19,508 bases of DNA from Fusobacteriaceae bacterium UBA2433 (GTDB lineage Bacteria; Fusobacteriota; Fusobacteriia; Fusobacteriales; Fusobacteriaceae), in NCBI GenBank assembly GCA_002342785.1, contig DDQV01000080.1, positions 1-19,508 of the forward strand. Reading direction: 5' to 3'. The stretch's first letter is position 1. The number at the start of each line of letters is the position of its first letter. The position numbers were made by a program, and so were the translations under genes. Of the stretch, positions 7,814 through 16,226 are shown piece by piece. The notes below the pieces were generated by a model. It was not told where the DNA came from, made no database searches, and saw nothing but the letters and a program-made list of their open reading frames with translations.

Positions 7814-9748
7814 ATGAATAAAACGGAAAAGATAGAGGTAGATAGATCTTTATCTGAAAATCCTGTAAAGAAGGTCAAAAGTTTTTTTAAAAGACCAAAA
7901 AAAACTGACGTTGACAATACAGGGAAATCAGAGGTTATAGAAGAAAAAAAAGATTTAGTAACAAAAAAAGATGTAATAGCAAACGACACGATAAAAGATA
8001 TGAAAAATAGAAAGAAGGTTCATAAGGGGCCTAAAAAAATAGTTCCAACTGATAAAGATCATCCTGTGCCTAACAAAAAAGAGGAAAAACTATTTGTTAT
8101 ACCTCTAGGTGGTTTAGATGAGATAGGAAAAAATATGACTCTATTTCAATATAAAGATGAGATTGTAATAATAGATGCAGGAATAGCATTTCCAGATGAA
8201 GCATTGCCAGGAATAGATATAGTAATTCCTGATTATAGTTATATAACAAATAATAAAGATAAGGTTAAAGCTCTTTTATTAACTCATGGTCATGAAGATC
8301 ATATTGGAGGAACTCCATATCTTTATAGAACTATAGACCATAATGTTCCTGTATATGGGGGAAAACTAACACTAGCTTTAGCAAAATCAAAATTTGAGAA
8401 ATCAACTTTTGGTAAGTTTGTGCCTAAGATGAAGGAAGCCCGTGGAAGAAGTAAATTTAAGATAGGGAAATATTTTGAAGTAGAATTTATAAGTGTAACT
8501 CATAGTATAGCAGATGCGTATGCTATTTGTATAAAGACACCAGCTGGAAAAATAATCCATACAGGAGACTTTAAAATAGATCTAACTCCAGTAGATGGAG
8601 ATGGAGTAGATTTTAGTAGATTTGCTAGATTAGGAGATGAAGGTGTAGATCTTTTACTTTCAGATAGTACAAATTCTGAATTAGAAGGATATACTCCGTC
8701 TGAAAGAAGTGTAGGAGAGTCCATAAGAAAAGAGTTTGAAAAAGCCAGTGGAAGAATAATTATAGCTTCCTTTGCATCTCATATCTATAGACTTCAACAA
8801 ATTGTAAATGAAGCTCATAGAGTTAATAGAAAGATTGCTGTAGAGGGAAGAAGTATGGTAAAAGTTTTTGATATAGCTTCTGAACTTGGATATTTAAAAT
8901 TACCAGAAGGAATAATGGTAAGTTTAAAACAAATTGAAAATTTACCAGATGAAAAAGCAGTTTTACTATGTACTGGAACTCAAGGGGAACCCTTAGCAGC
9001 TCTATCAAGAATTGCTAAAAATATGCATAAACATATTAAAATTAGAAAAGGTGACACAGTTATAATATCTGCAACTCCAATTCCTGGAAATGAGAGAGCA
9101 GTTTATAATAATATAAATAATTTGTTAAAAAATGATGCAGATGTTGTTTTCAAAAAAATAGCTGGTGTTCATGTATCTGGGCATGGAAGTCAAGATGAGC
9201 AAAAATTGATGCTAAACTTAGTTAGACCTAAAAACTTTATGCCTGTACATGGGGACTATAAGATGCTTATAGCTCATAAAAAAACAGCAATGGAAACAGG
9301 AATTCCAGAAGATAGAATAATTATCGCTACAAATGGAAGTAGGGTAGAAGTAACAAAATCTTATGCTAAATTGGCAGGGAAAGTAACTTCAGGAATTACA
9401 TTAGTAGATGGATTAGGAGTAGGAGATATTGGTAAAGTAGTTCTTAGAGATAGACAGCAACTAGCTGAAGATGGTGTGGTAATAATAGTTCTTACTATAG
9501 ATAAAACAACAGGTAAACTATTAGCTGGACCGGATATAGTAACTAGGGGATTTGTTTATTCTAAAGATGCAGACATAATGATAAATGAAGCTAAAGTGAT
9601 TATCAAAGAAAAAATAGAAACTTTAAAGGAAGACGACGCTAAAAATTGGTCTATATTAAAAGTTAAGACAAAAGATGTTGCCAATAAGTTTTTTTATGAA
9701 AAAATAAAAAGATCACCAATTATCCTACCAATAGTAATGGAAGTATAG
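7814..9748 (+). CDS. rnj: Ribonuclease J
   Basis: RNase J is a metallo-beta-lactamase/beta-CASP ribonuclease with endonuclease and 5'-3' exonuclease activity, central to mRNA decay and rRNA maturation in bacteria lacking RNase E. Residues from about 91 on form the canonical enzyme: PLGGLDEIGKN, the zinc motif HGHEDH (158-163), ligands at His230 and Asp252, the SDSTNSE motif, and the C-terminal SGHGSQDEQ and MPVHGDY motifs of the beta-CASP region. The 644-residue total exceeds the usual 555-560 because of a Lys/Glu-rich, low-complexity extension of about 90 residues at the N-terminus. The AGGAGG seven bases before the ATG supports this long start. It is separated from its neighbours by hairpins on both sides, so it may be transcribed alone. 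Confidence 0.95.
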   Translation: MNKTEKIEVDRSLSENPVKKVKSFFKRPKKTDVDNTGKSEVIEEKKDLVTKKDVIANDTIKDMKNRKKVHKGPKKIVPTDKDHPVPNKKEEKLFVIPLGGLDEIGKNMTLFQYKDEIVIIDAGIAFPDEALPGIDIVIPDYSYITNNKDKVKALLLTHGHEDHIGGTPYLYRTIDHNVPVYGGKLTLALAKSKFEKSTFGKFVPKMKEARGRSKFKIGKYFEVEFISVTHSIADAYAICIKTPAGKIIHTGDFKIDLTPVDGDGVDFSRFARLGDEGVDLLLSDSTNSELEGYTPSERSVGESIRKEFEKASGRIIIASFASHIYRLQQIVNEAHRVNRKIAVEGRSMVKVFDIASELGYLKLPEGIMVSLKQIENLPDEKAVLLCTGTQGEPLAALSRIAKNMHKHIKIRKGDTVIISATPIPGNERAVYNNINNLLKNDADVVFKKIAGVHVSGHGSQDEQKLMLNLVRPKNFMPVHGDYKMLIAHKKTAMETGIPEDRIIIATNGSRVEVTKSYAKLAGKVTSGITLVDGLGVGDIGKVVLRDRQQLAEDGVVIIVLTIDKTTGKLLAGPDIVTRGFVYSKDADIMINEAKVIIKEKIETLKEDDAKNWSILKVKTKDVANKFFYEKIKRSPIILPIVMEV

Positions 9749-9761
9749 TAATATAAAAAAA

Positions 9762-9791
9762 TTGAAATAAAATAAGGGTAGTTTTTATAAC
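9762..9791 (+). promoter_or_regulatory. Possible promoter for yhbY
   Basis: TTGAAA (9762-9767) and TATAAC (9786-9791) are separated by 18 bases, a fair sigma-70-type match in the only sizeable gap between rnj and yhbY. The -10 element lies within the hairpin at 9776-9796, so transcripts starting here would begin just after the stem. In so AT-rich a genome such matches arise often by chance. Confidence 0.3.
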
Positions 9792-9796
9792 TGCCC
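9776..9796 (+). terminator. Hairpin after rnj, possible weak terminator
   Basis: GGGTAGTT (9776-9783) pairs with AACTGCCC (9789-9796) through eight pairs including one G-U, around a five-base loop. No run of T follows, so it may act as an RNA 3'-end stabiliser or processing site rather than a true terminator. It lies 27 bases after the rnj stop. Confidence 0.4.
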
Positions 9797-9827
9797 ATTA
9801 ATAAAATTAGAGGATGGTAAAAACAAA

Positions 9828-10133
9828 ATGAAATTAACAAGTAAAAAAAGAGCATATTTAAGAAAGTTATCACACGATATATCACCGTTAGTAAGGGTAG
9901 GAAAAGATGGATTTAATGAAAATATAGTTAAAAGTATATTAGATGCTATCGATAAAAGAGAATTAATTAAAGTAAAAATATTACAAAATGCAGAGGTAGA
10001 TAAGAAGGAATTAGCTGCTCAATTAGCTGAAAAAAGTAGTTGTGAGGTAGTAGGAATTACTGGTAGAATTATAACTTTATATAAAGAAAATAAAGAATAT
10101 CCAGTGATCTCAGAGGATCTTAGAAGAATATAA
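9828..10133 (+). CDS. yhbY: YhbY-family (CRM domain) RNA-binding protein
   Basis: A 101-residue single-domain CRM (CRS1-YhbY) protein. It opens with the family pattern LTSKKRAYLRKLSHDISPLVRVGKDGFNENIV and ends the domain with GITGRIITLYKEN. In Escherichia coli, YhbY associates with pre-50S particles, and the fold binds RNA, so a part in large-subunit assembly is likely. Length is normal. A GAGGATGG element lies about a dozen bases before the ATG, a slightly long spacing. It stands between RNase J and dxs and fits the ribosome-maturation theme of the region. Confidence 0.92.
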   Translation: MKLTSKKRAYLRKLSHDISPLVRVGKDGFNENIVKSILDAIDKRELIKVKILQNAEVDKKELAAQLAEKSSCEVVGITGRIITLYKENKEYPVISEDLRRI

Positions 10134-10160
10134 TTAAAAAAGTTTAATTAGGGGTTTTAC

Positions 10161-11972
10161 ATGGATAAAAAAAAGCTGATAGACGGATTAATAATTAAAT
10201 CTAGTGAGATTAGAAAAATAATAATTGAAACGGTGAGTAAGAATGGAGGACATATAGGTCCTAATTTAGGAGTTGTAGAGTTAACCTTGGCAATTCATAA
10301 TATTTTTAACTCCCCTAAAGATAAAATATTATTTGATGTTGGACATCAGTCCTATGTACATAAACTATTGACTGGAAGAGAAGATAGATTTTCTACCCTT
10401 CGTCAAAGACATGGAATAGGACCTTTTACTGATAGGTCTGAATCGATCCACGATCATTTTATATCTGGTCATGCAGGTTCAGCACTTTCAGCAGGATTTG
10501 GGATTGCAACGGCAGATAAAGAGAATAAAGTTATAATAGTTATAGGTGACGCATCTATAGCTAATGGAAACTCTTTAGAAGCATTAAATAATATGGATGG
10601 AAGGTGTGAAAATCTTATTGTTATCTTAAATGATAATGAGATGTCTATAGGAAATAATGTAGGAGCACTCTCAAAATTTTTTAGTCGATTGATGGGGAGT
10701 AAACTTTATTTAGAATTAAAAAATGAGATTGAAGGAATAGTTAGACGTGGAAAGATTGGCAATAGGATAGCAGATATAATTGGCAGAGTAGAGCATGGAG
10801 TGAAAACTATGGTTGCACCTGCGAGTATATCGGAATCTTTAGGTTTTAAATATATAGGACCAATAGATGGTCATGATTTTGAAGAGTTGTTATCAGCCTT
10901 AGAGAAAGCAAAAAATCTAAAGGGACCTATCTTTTTACATGTAAAAACTCATAAAGGTAAGGGATATACTCATGCTGAAAAAAATCCTGAAAAATTTCAT
11001 GGAATCTCTCCCTTTAATATAGAAACAGGAGAAACACCTAAGGGTAAACTATCCTATTCTAAAATATTTGGAGATAAATTAATAAAGTTATCAGAAAAAA
11101 ATAATGATATCTATGCTCTTTGCTGTGGGATGGTTAAGGGAACTGGGTTGTCTGATTTTTTTGAAAAATTTGAAGATAGATCTTATGATATGGGAATAGC
11201 TGAAGGACATACAGTAACATTTGCAGGTGGATTAGCTACTCAAGGAAAGGTACCTTATGTGGCTATCTATTCAACTTTTTTACAACATGCTTACAATCAA
11301 CTTATCCATGATATATCTATTCAAAATTTACCTGTAAATTTTATTTTAGATAGAGCAGGAATAGTAGGAGAAGATGGGAAAACTCATCAAGGAATATATG
11401 ATATACCATATCTCTTGACTATACCAAATATAAATATATTAGCTCCTACAACCAAAAAAGAGTTAGAGGAAATTTTAGAATTTTCATCTACATATAAAAA
11501 GGGTCCCTTAAGTATTAGAATTTCTAAAGACAATGCTTGGGAATATGAATCTGAATCCTTTGAATTTGGAAAGTGGAAAGAGATGAAAAAAGGAAATGAT
11601 ACTTTAATATTAGCTGTAGGAAGTATGGCAAAGGAAGTAATAAGTATTGTTGAAGAACTAAAAAATAAAGGGATTACACCTACTATAGTAGGTGTATCAA
11701 ATATTAGACCCTTAGATGAAAAATATATAGAACAAAATTTTAAAAAATATAAAAATATAATAACGTTAGAAGAAGGTCGGATAAAAAGTGGCTTCGGAAG
11801 TTTTCTTTTGGAAATGACAAACTCTATGAATATCTATAAGAAGATATCTAGATTAGGAATAGAATGTAATTTTATACCTCATGGGAAAAGGGGAGAACTT
11901 TTAGAAGAATTTGAACTCAGGGGGATACCTCTTGTGAATAATGTTGAAAGGTGTGTAAATGCAAAATATTAA
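10161..11972 (+). CDS. dxs: 1-deoxy-D-xylulose-5-phosphate synthase
   Basis: Dxs condenses pyruvate and glyceraldehyde 3-phosphate, using thiamine diphosphate, to make DXP for isoprenoids, thiamine and pyridoxal phosphate. The 603 residues are slightly below the usual 620 or so. Strong matches include GGHIGPNLGVVELT (29-42), FDVGHQSYVHKLLTGR (58-73), IGPIDGHD, YSTFLQHAYNQ (370-380) and DRAGIVGEDGKTHQG (397-411). Several normally invariant positions differ: the cofactor motif reads GDA (129-131) instead of GDG, AEQHAV becomes AEGHTV (catalytic-position Glu348 kept), and GHSSTS or GHASTS becomes GHAGSA (103-108). The NDN at 157-159 and the key histidines remain. An active but divergent Dxs is the best reading. 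AGGGG precedes the ATG, and the end overlaps the next gene by 14 bases. Confidence 0.9.
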   Translation: MDKKKLIDGLIIKSSEIRKIIIETVSKNGGHIGPNLGVVELTLAIHNIFNSPKDKILFDVGHQSYVHKLLTGREDRFSTLRQRHGIGPFTDRSESIHDHFISGHAGSALSAGFGIATADKENKVIIVIGDASIANGNSLEALNNMDGRCENLIVILNDNEMSIGNNVGALSKFFSRLMGSKLYLELKNEIEGIVRRGKIGNRIADIIGRVEHGVKTMVAPASISESLGFKYIGPIDGHDFEELLSALEKAKNLKGPIFLHVKTHKGKGYTHAEKNPEKFHGISPFNIETGETPKGKLSYSKIFGDKLIKLSEKNNDIYALCCGMVKGTGLSDFFEKFEDRSYDMGIAEGHTVTFAGGLATQGKVPYVAIYSTFLQHAYNQLIHDISIQNLPVNFILDRAGIVGEDGKTHQGIYDIPYLLTIPNINILAPTTKKELEEILEFSSTYKKGPLSIRISKDNAWEYESESFEFGKWKEMKKGNDTLILAVGSMAKEVISIVEELKNKGITPTIVGVSNIRPLDEKYIEQNFKKYKNIITLEEGRIKSGFGSFLLEMTNSMNIYKKISRLGIECNFIPHGKRGELLEEFELRGIPLVNNVERCVNAKY

Positions 11973-12795
11973 TAAGAAAGCAAAAGAATATATAAGTACA
12001 TTATTGGAATTTCCAATAATAGGTCAACTGAAAGAAGTGGAAGATTTAGGGGTTTCAGTAACAACTCATACTTATGATGTTTTAGAAATTGCCATAAGAG
12101 ATCTAAAAAAATCTTATCGTAATTTAAAAAGAGCAGGAAGTGAATTAAATTTATTTGCTATGTTCGTAGGGATAATAATTCATGATACCTCAAAGGCAAG
12201 TTTGAGAGCAGGAGGGGGAGATTCTATCTTATCCCATAGTCAAGTGATGTTAAAAAAACCTGATAGGATAAGAAAGGAAGCAACAGGAATATTAAAAGAG
12301 ATGGAAGAAAAAACAGGATTGATATTAGATCCCGATACTGAAAGAAAGATAGTCCACATTGTTTTATCTCATCATGGGAGATGGGGTAGGGTTACACCTA
12401 GTACAAAGGAAGCTCTCATGGTTCACAAAGCTGATGAATACTCTGCAAAATATCATAGAATAAATCCAATAGGTGCAGATAAAATTGTGGAATTAATGGC
12501 AAAAGGTCATAGTTTAGATGAGATTCAAGAGGTATTAAATTGTACCAGTGGTATTATAAAAGATAGACTTAAAAGAGCAAAGGTAGAGTTAAAATTAAAA
12601 ACAAATAAACAACTACTCAATTATTTTAATGCCAACAAAAAAATAATTATTGGAGATGAATTCTTCATAAAAAGAATCACTGAAACAAAGGAACTTATTA
12701 GAAAAGTCGATAAATTAGGTTTTGAAACACTGGTAAAAAAATGTGAATTGTTCGATCATTTTAACGACAATCAAATATTTGATAGAGGTTTGTAA
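11959..12795 (+). CDS. HD-domain phosphohydrolase with HTH-like segment
   Basis: The 278 residues contain a recognisable metal-dependent HD domain: His37 (THTYDV), the His75-Asp76 pair (IIHDTSK), His138-His139 (LSHHG) and Asp159 (HKADE). This ligand order resembles the HD module of YhaM-type 3'-5' exoribonucleases, but the OB-fold RNA-binding domain of YhaM is missing. Residues about 184-212 (SLDEIQEVLNCTSGIIKDRLKRAK) look like a helix-turn-helix, and the final 65 residues are unassigned. HD proteins hydrolyse phosphate esters of nucleotides or nucleic acids; the substrate here is unknown. AAAGGTG precedes the start, which overlaps dxs by 14 bases, and tlyA follows after 12 bases. Co-transcription with tlyA and rsmI hints at an RNA link, which is inference. 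Confidence 0.8.
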   Translation: MQNINKKAKEYISTLLEFPIIGQLKEVEDLGVSVTTHTYDVLEIAIRDLKKSYRNLKRAGSELNLFAMFVGIIIHDTSKASLRAGGGDSILSHSQVMLKKPDRIRKEATGILKEMEEKTGLILDPDTERKIVHIVLSHHGRWGRVTPSTKEALMVHKADEYSAKYHRINPIGADKIVELMAKGHSLDEIQEVLNCTSGIIKDRLKRAKVELKLKTNKQLLNYFNANKKIIIGDEFFIKRITETKELIRKVDKLGFETLVKKCELFDHFNDNQIFDRGL

Positions 12796-12807
12796 AAGGG
12801 GTTGTAG

Positions 12808-13608
12808 ATGAAGGAGAGATTGGATGTACTTTTAGTGCAACAAGGTTTTTTTGAAACCAGAGAAAGAGCTAAAAGAGCTATTATGGCAGGAGTTGTAATA
12901 GTTGATAATAAAAAAATAGAAAAAGCAGGTACTGCGATAAAATGGAATGACGAACTTCCTGAGATTAGAATTAAAGGGGAAGTTTTGAAATATGTGAGTC
13001 GTGGAGGATTAAAATTAGAAAAAGCTATAAGGGTATGGGATCTTGATTTTTCAGGGAAAAAAATATTAGATGTAGGAGCTTCCACAGGGGGATTTACAGA
13101 TTGTGCCCTACAAAATAAAGCAGTTTTTGCCTATTCAATGGATGTAGGAACCAATCAATTAGATTGGAAACTAAGAAATCATGAACAGGTAAGATCTATT
13201 GAAGGAACCCATATAAAAGATCTTACTTTGGAAAGTATTGATAATAGTGAAATAGATTTTATTGTTATGGATGTGTCCTTTATCTCTATAACTAAAGTAA
13301 TTCCTCATTTGATTAAGTTTATGAATGAAAATACTAAATTAATGGCTTTAATCAAGCCACAATTTGAGGTAGGACGTGAAAATATTGAAAAAGGTGGGAT
13401 AGTAAAAGATCCTAAAAAACACAAGATGGCTATTGAGATGGTTGTAGAAAGTGCAACGAAATATAATTTGAAATTACATCAATTAGATTTTTCTCCCATA
13501 ACAGGGGGAAAAGGAAATATAGAATATATCTCATTATTTTCATTGGCAGATACTAAAAACATTGTAGATATAGATAAAGTTGTAGAAGAGAGTAAAAAGT
13601 TAAGATAA
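12808..13608 (+). CDS. tlyA: TlyA-family rRNA 2'-O-methyltransferase
   Basis: TlyA proteins 2'-O-methylate cytidines in rRNA (C1409 of 16S and C1920 of 23S in mycobacteria; some shorter TlyA proteins modify only the 23S site). The 266 residues show an N-terminal S4 RNA-binding domain (about 3-60, ERLDVLLVQQGFFETRERAK), the linking SRGGLKLEKA, then an FtsJ/RrmJ-type Rossmann methyltransferase with the SAM motif DVGASTGGFTDCAL (88-101) and the catalytic-site stretches VMDVSF and LIKPQFEVG. The family name suggests haemolysin, but methylation is the established activity. AAAAGGGG precedes the ATG. rsmI follows after 21 bases, placing two rRNA 2'-O-methyltransferases together. Confidence 0.93.
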   Translation: MKERLDVLLVQQGFFETRERAKRAIMAGVVIVDNKKIEKAGTAIKWNDELPEIRIKGEVLKYVSRGGLKLEKAIRVWDLDFSGKKILDVGASTGGFTDCALQNKAVFAYSMDVGTNQLDWKLRNHEQVRSIEGTHIKDLTLESIDNSEIDFIVMDVSFISITKVIPHLIKFMNENTKLMALIKPQFEVGRENIEKGGIVKDPKKHKMAIEMVVESATKYNLKLHQLDFSPITGGKGNIEYISLFSLADTKNIVDIDKVVEESKKLR

Positions 13609-13629
13609 AAAAATTAAAAAGGAGCAAAT

Positions 13630-14331
13630 ATGTTATATATTGTAGCAACTCCAATAGGTAACCTAGAGGATATGACTTATAGAGGAGTAAGAATTCTAAA
13701 GGAAGTAGATTATATATTCGCCGAAGATACTAGGGTAACTAGAAAATTATTAAATCATTTTGAAATTGAAAATATAGTATATAGATATGATGAGCATACT
13801 AAGGGTCATCAAGTTGAAAATATAATAAATTTACTTTTAGAGGGAAAAGATATAGCACTAGTAACAGATGCAGGAACACCTTGTATTTCAGATCCTGGAT
13901 ATGAAGTTGTAGATGCGGCTCTTAATTTAGATATAAAAGTAGTACCTATAGCAGGGGTAAGTGCACTTACAGCAGCAGCTTCAGTAGCTGGAATATCTAT
14001 GAAAAGAATAGCTTTTGAAGGATTTCTACCTAAGAAAAAAGGAAGACAAACTCTTTTAAAAGAATTGGCAAAAGAGGAAAGGGTAGTTGTGTTATACGAA
14101 TCTCCCCATAGAATCTTAAAAACTCTAAAGGAAGTTAATGAATGTTTTGGAGATAGATATGTAATTATAATAAGAGAAATTACAAAGATCTACGAAGAGA
14201 TAATTAGAGGGAAAACATCTGAATTAATAAAAAGATTAGAAGCTAATCCTATAAAAGGAGAGATTGTTCTTTTGATAAAGGAAGCAGTAGTTGAGAAGAG
14301 GGAAAAAATAAATAAATATGCAAGAGATTAA
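13630..14331 (+). CDS. rsmI: 16S rRNA (cytidine(1402)-2'-O)-methyltransferase RsmI
   Basis: RsmI adds the 2'-O-methyl of m4Cm1402 in the decoding centre of 16S rRNA. It belongs to the tetrapyrrole methylase superfamily. Diagnostic stretches are IVATPIGNLEDMT (4-16), the AEDTRVTRKLL motif, VTDAGTPCISDPGYEVV, and FEGFLPKKKGRQ. At 233 residues it is about 50 shorter than the E. coli enzyme. The catalytic domain seems complete, but the small C-terminal domain appears absent, a natural short form or a lineage-specific loss. AAAGGAG eight bases before the ATG is a good ribosome-binding site. A 74-base gap separates it from rbgA; no clear promoter or terminator is seen there. Confidence 0.93.
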   Translation: MLYIVATPIGNLEDMTYRGVRILKEVDYIFAEDTRVTRKLLNHFEIENIVYRYDEHTKGHQVENIINLLLEGKDIALVTDAGTPCISDPGYEVVDAALNLDIKVVPIAGVSALTAAASVAGISMKRIAFEGFLPKKKGRQTLLKELAKEERVVVLYESPHRILKTLKEVNECFGDRYVIIIREITKIYEEIIRGKTSELIKRLEANPIKGEIVLLIKEAVVEKREKINKYARD

Positions 14332-14405
14332 ATCTTATTTTCTTTGTTGACTATGAGAAGGCTTATACAGAGAGCCAAAAATAAATTTAGAAAGGATAGA
14401 TAATT

Positions 14406-15281
14406 ATGTCAATGACAAAAATAAACTGGTATCCTGGTCATATGAAAAAGACCAAGGAAATGATTGCTGAGAATATGAAGATAATAGATATTGTTTTAGA
14501 TATTGTAGATGCTAGAATTCCACTTTCAAGTAAAAATCCAGAGATAGCAAAATTCGCAAAGGGGAAAAAAAGAATAATTTTATTAAATAAAGCTGACTTA
14601 GTTGAAAAATATGAGCTAGCATATTGGAAAAATTATTTTGAAGAAAATAATTCTGCTGATTATGTATTAGAGGTCTCAGCTGAGACTGGGTACAATATGA
14701 AAGCTCTATTTCAAATAATAGATGAAGTAGCAAAGGAAAAATTAGAAAGAATGAAGAAAAAAGGTTTGAGAAAGGTGCAGACAAGACTTATGATCGCAGG
14801 AATTCCAAATGTTGGAAAATCTAGATTGATAAATAGAATTGTGGGTAAAAAAATAACAGGTGTAGGAAATAAACCAGGATTTACTAGGGGTAAACAATGG
14901 GTTAGGATAAAAGAAGGATTGGAATTATTAGACACTCCAGGAATTTTATGGCCGAAATTTGAAGATCAAAGGATTGGATATAATTTGGCTATAGCAGGAG
15001 CTATAAAAGATGAGATACTACCTATTGAAGAAGTAGCTAGCCTACTTATAAAAAAAATGTTTAGGTATAACAAATCAAAGATCTTACAAGAAAAATATAA
15101 GTTAACAGATGAAGATATGCAAGAGATCCCTGAGATTATTTTAGATAGGATAGCTCTTAGGATGAAGATGATATTTAGTGGTGACAGAATAAATACAAAA
15201 CAGGCAGCCTTGACCTTATTACGTGATTATAGATCTAAAAAATTAGGTAAATTTGGTTTAGATAAGGATATGTCCGAATAG
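14406..15281 (+). CDS. rbgA: Ribosome biogenesis GTPase RbgA (YlqF)
   Basis: RbgA is a circularly permuted GTPase needed late in 50S subunit assembly, where it promotes incorporation of uL16 and neighbouring proteins. The permuted motif order is evident in the 291 residues: G4 NKAD (61-64), G5 at SAE (91-93), then G1 GIPNVGKS (132-139) and G3 DTPG (176-179). The family opening INWYPGHMKK is intact, and a C-terminal helical domain follows. Two ATG codons (14406 and 14412) are possible; the AAAGGAT site fits the first at about seven bases. It stands 11 bases before nadE. Confidence 0.95.
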   Translation: MSMTKINWYPGHMKKTKEMIAENMKIIDIVLDIVDARIPLSSKNPEIAKFAKGKKRIILLNKADLVEKYELAYWKNYFEENNSADYVLEVSAETGYNMKALFQIIDEVAKEKLERMKKKGLRKVQTRLMIAGIPNVGKSRLINRIVGKKITGVGNKPGFTRGKQWVRIKEGLELLDTPGILWPKFEDQRIGYNLAIAGAIKDEILPIEEVASLLIKKMFRYNKSKILQEKYKLTDEDMQEIPEIILDRIALRMKMIFSGDRINTKQAALTLLRDYRSKKLGKFGLDKDMSE

Positions 15282-15292
15282 GAGATTTTTAT

Positions 15293-16126
15293 ATGAATGA
15301 TATTAAATCAAAAATAAAATTAAATATGGAACTAACTGAAAAGATATTGGTTAATTTTATTAGGGAAGAAGTTAGAAGTGCTGGATTTGAAAAGGTAGTT
15401 TTAGGATTATCTGGAGGAGTTGATTCGGCAATCGTAGCTTTTTTAGCTGTAAAAGCACTGGGGCCAGAAAATGTATTAGGGATAATGATGCCCTATAAAT
15501 CTTCTAGTCGTGAAAGCTTAGAAGATGCAGAAAGAGTAGTTAAGGCTACTGGGATGAGAGTCAAAAAGATAGAGATCACAGAGATGTTAGATGCATATTT
15601 TGCTAAGGAACCAGATATTTCAGATCTTAGAAAAGGAAATAAGATGGCTCGTGAAAGGATGACAATTCTATATGATTATTCAGCTAAGGAAAAATCTTTA
15701 GTTTTAGGTACATCTAATAAGACAGAGATCTTGTTAGGCTATAGTACTCAATGGGGAGATTCAGCCTCAGCGATAAATCCTATAGGAGATCTTTTAAAAA
15801 CTCAAATTTGGGAACTATCAGAATATATGGGTGTTCCAAAGGAAGTTATTGAAAAAAAACCAAGTGCTGATCTTTGGGAGGGACAATCTGATGAGGATGA
15901 ATTAGGTTTCTCATATTTTTTAGCTGATGAGATCATAAATCTATTGGTAGATGAAAGGTATACAAAAGATGAAATATTAGAGATGGGTTACTCTGAAAAA
16001 ACTATAGATTCAATACTTTGGAGGATAAAGACCAATCAATATAAGAGAAAGTTACCTCTTATAGCTAAGATTTCTTCTAGGACTATGGAAAGAGAATTTA
16101 GATATCCAAGAGATTGGGGAATATAG
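15293..16126 (+). CDS. nadE: NH3-dependent NAD+ synthetase
   Basis: NadE adenylates nicotinic acid adenine dinucleotide and amidates it with ammonia, the last step of NAD synthesis. The 277 residues comprise only the synthetase domain; no N-terminal glutaminase domain is present, so free ammonia is the expected nitrogen source. The ATP pyrophosphatase loop SGGVDS is at 40-45. Other family marks are GTSNKTEILLGYSTQWGD, the KKPSADLWEGQSDEDELG stretch and the RRIK-like C-terminal region ending YPRDWGI. AGGAGA precedes the ATG. It probably shares a transcript with rbgA. The 100-base gap to folP contains a large hairpin. Confidence 0.95.
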   Translation: MNDIKSKIKLNMELTEKILVNFIREEVRSAGFEKVVLGLSGGVDSAIVAFLAVKALGPENVLGIMMPYKSSSRESLEDAERVVKATGMRVKKIEITEMLDAYFAKEPDISDLRKGNKMARERMTILYDYSAKEKSLVLGTSNKTEILLGYSTQWGDSASAINPIGDLLKTQIWELSEYMGVPKEVIEKKPSADLWEGQSDEDELGFSYFLADEIINLLVDERYTKDEILEMGYSEKTIDSILWRIKTNQYKRKLPLIAKISSRTMEREFRYPRDWGI

Positions 16127-16156
16127 AGATATTCTTTTATAAAATAGAAAAAAAGT

Positions 16157-16189
16157 TAAGAGGTAGATCGTTTGTCGATCTATCTCTTA
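16157..16189. terminator. 14-bp stem-loop between nadE and folP
   Basis: TAAGAGGTAGATCG (16157-16170) pairs with CGATCTATCTCTTA (16176-16189), 14 pairs with one G-U, around a TTTGT loop. It is the most stable hairpin I see in the window. On the + strand it is followed by TGTTATAT rather than a clean T-run, while an A-run precedes it; read on the - strand that becomes a T-rich tract. It may end the nadE transcript, or sit in the folP leader if TATAAA at 16138-16143 is a -10 element. Confidence 0.6.
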
Positions 16190-16226
16190 TGTTATATCCG
16201 GCGATTAAATAAGGAGGAAGGAAAAG

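Noticed and set aside
14347..14369. Promoter TTGACT...TATACA before rbgA
   Set aside because: The spacing is only about 11 bases, too short for a sigma-70-type promoter.
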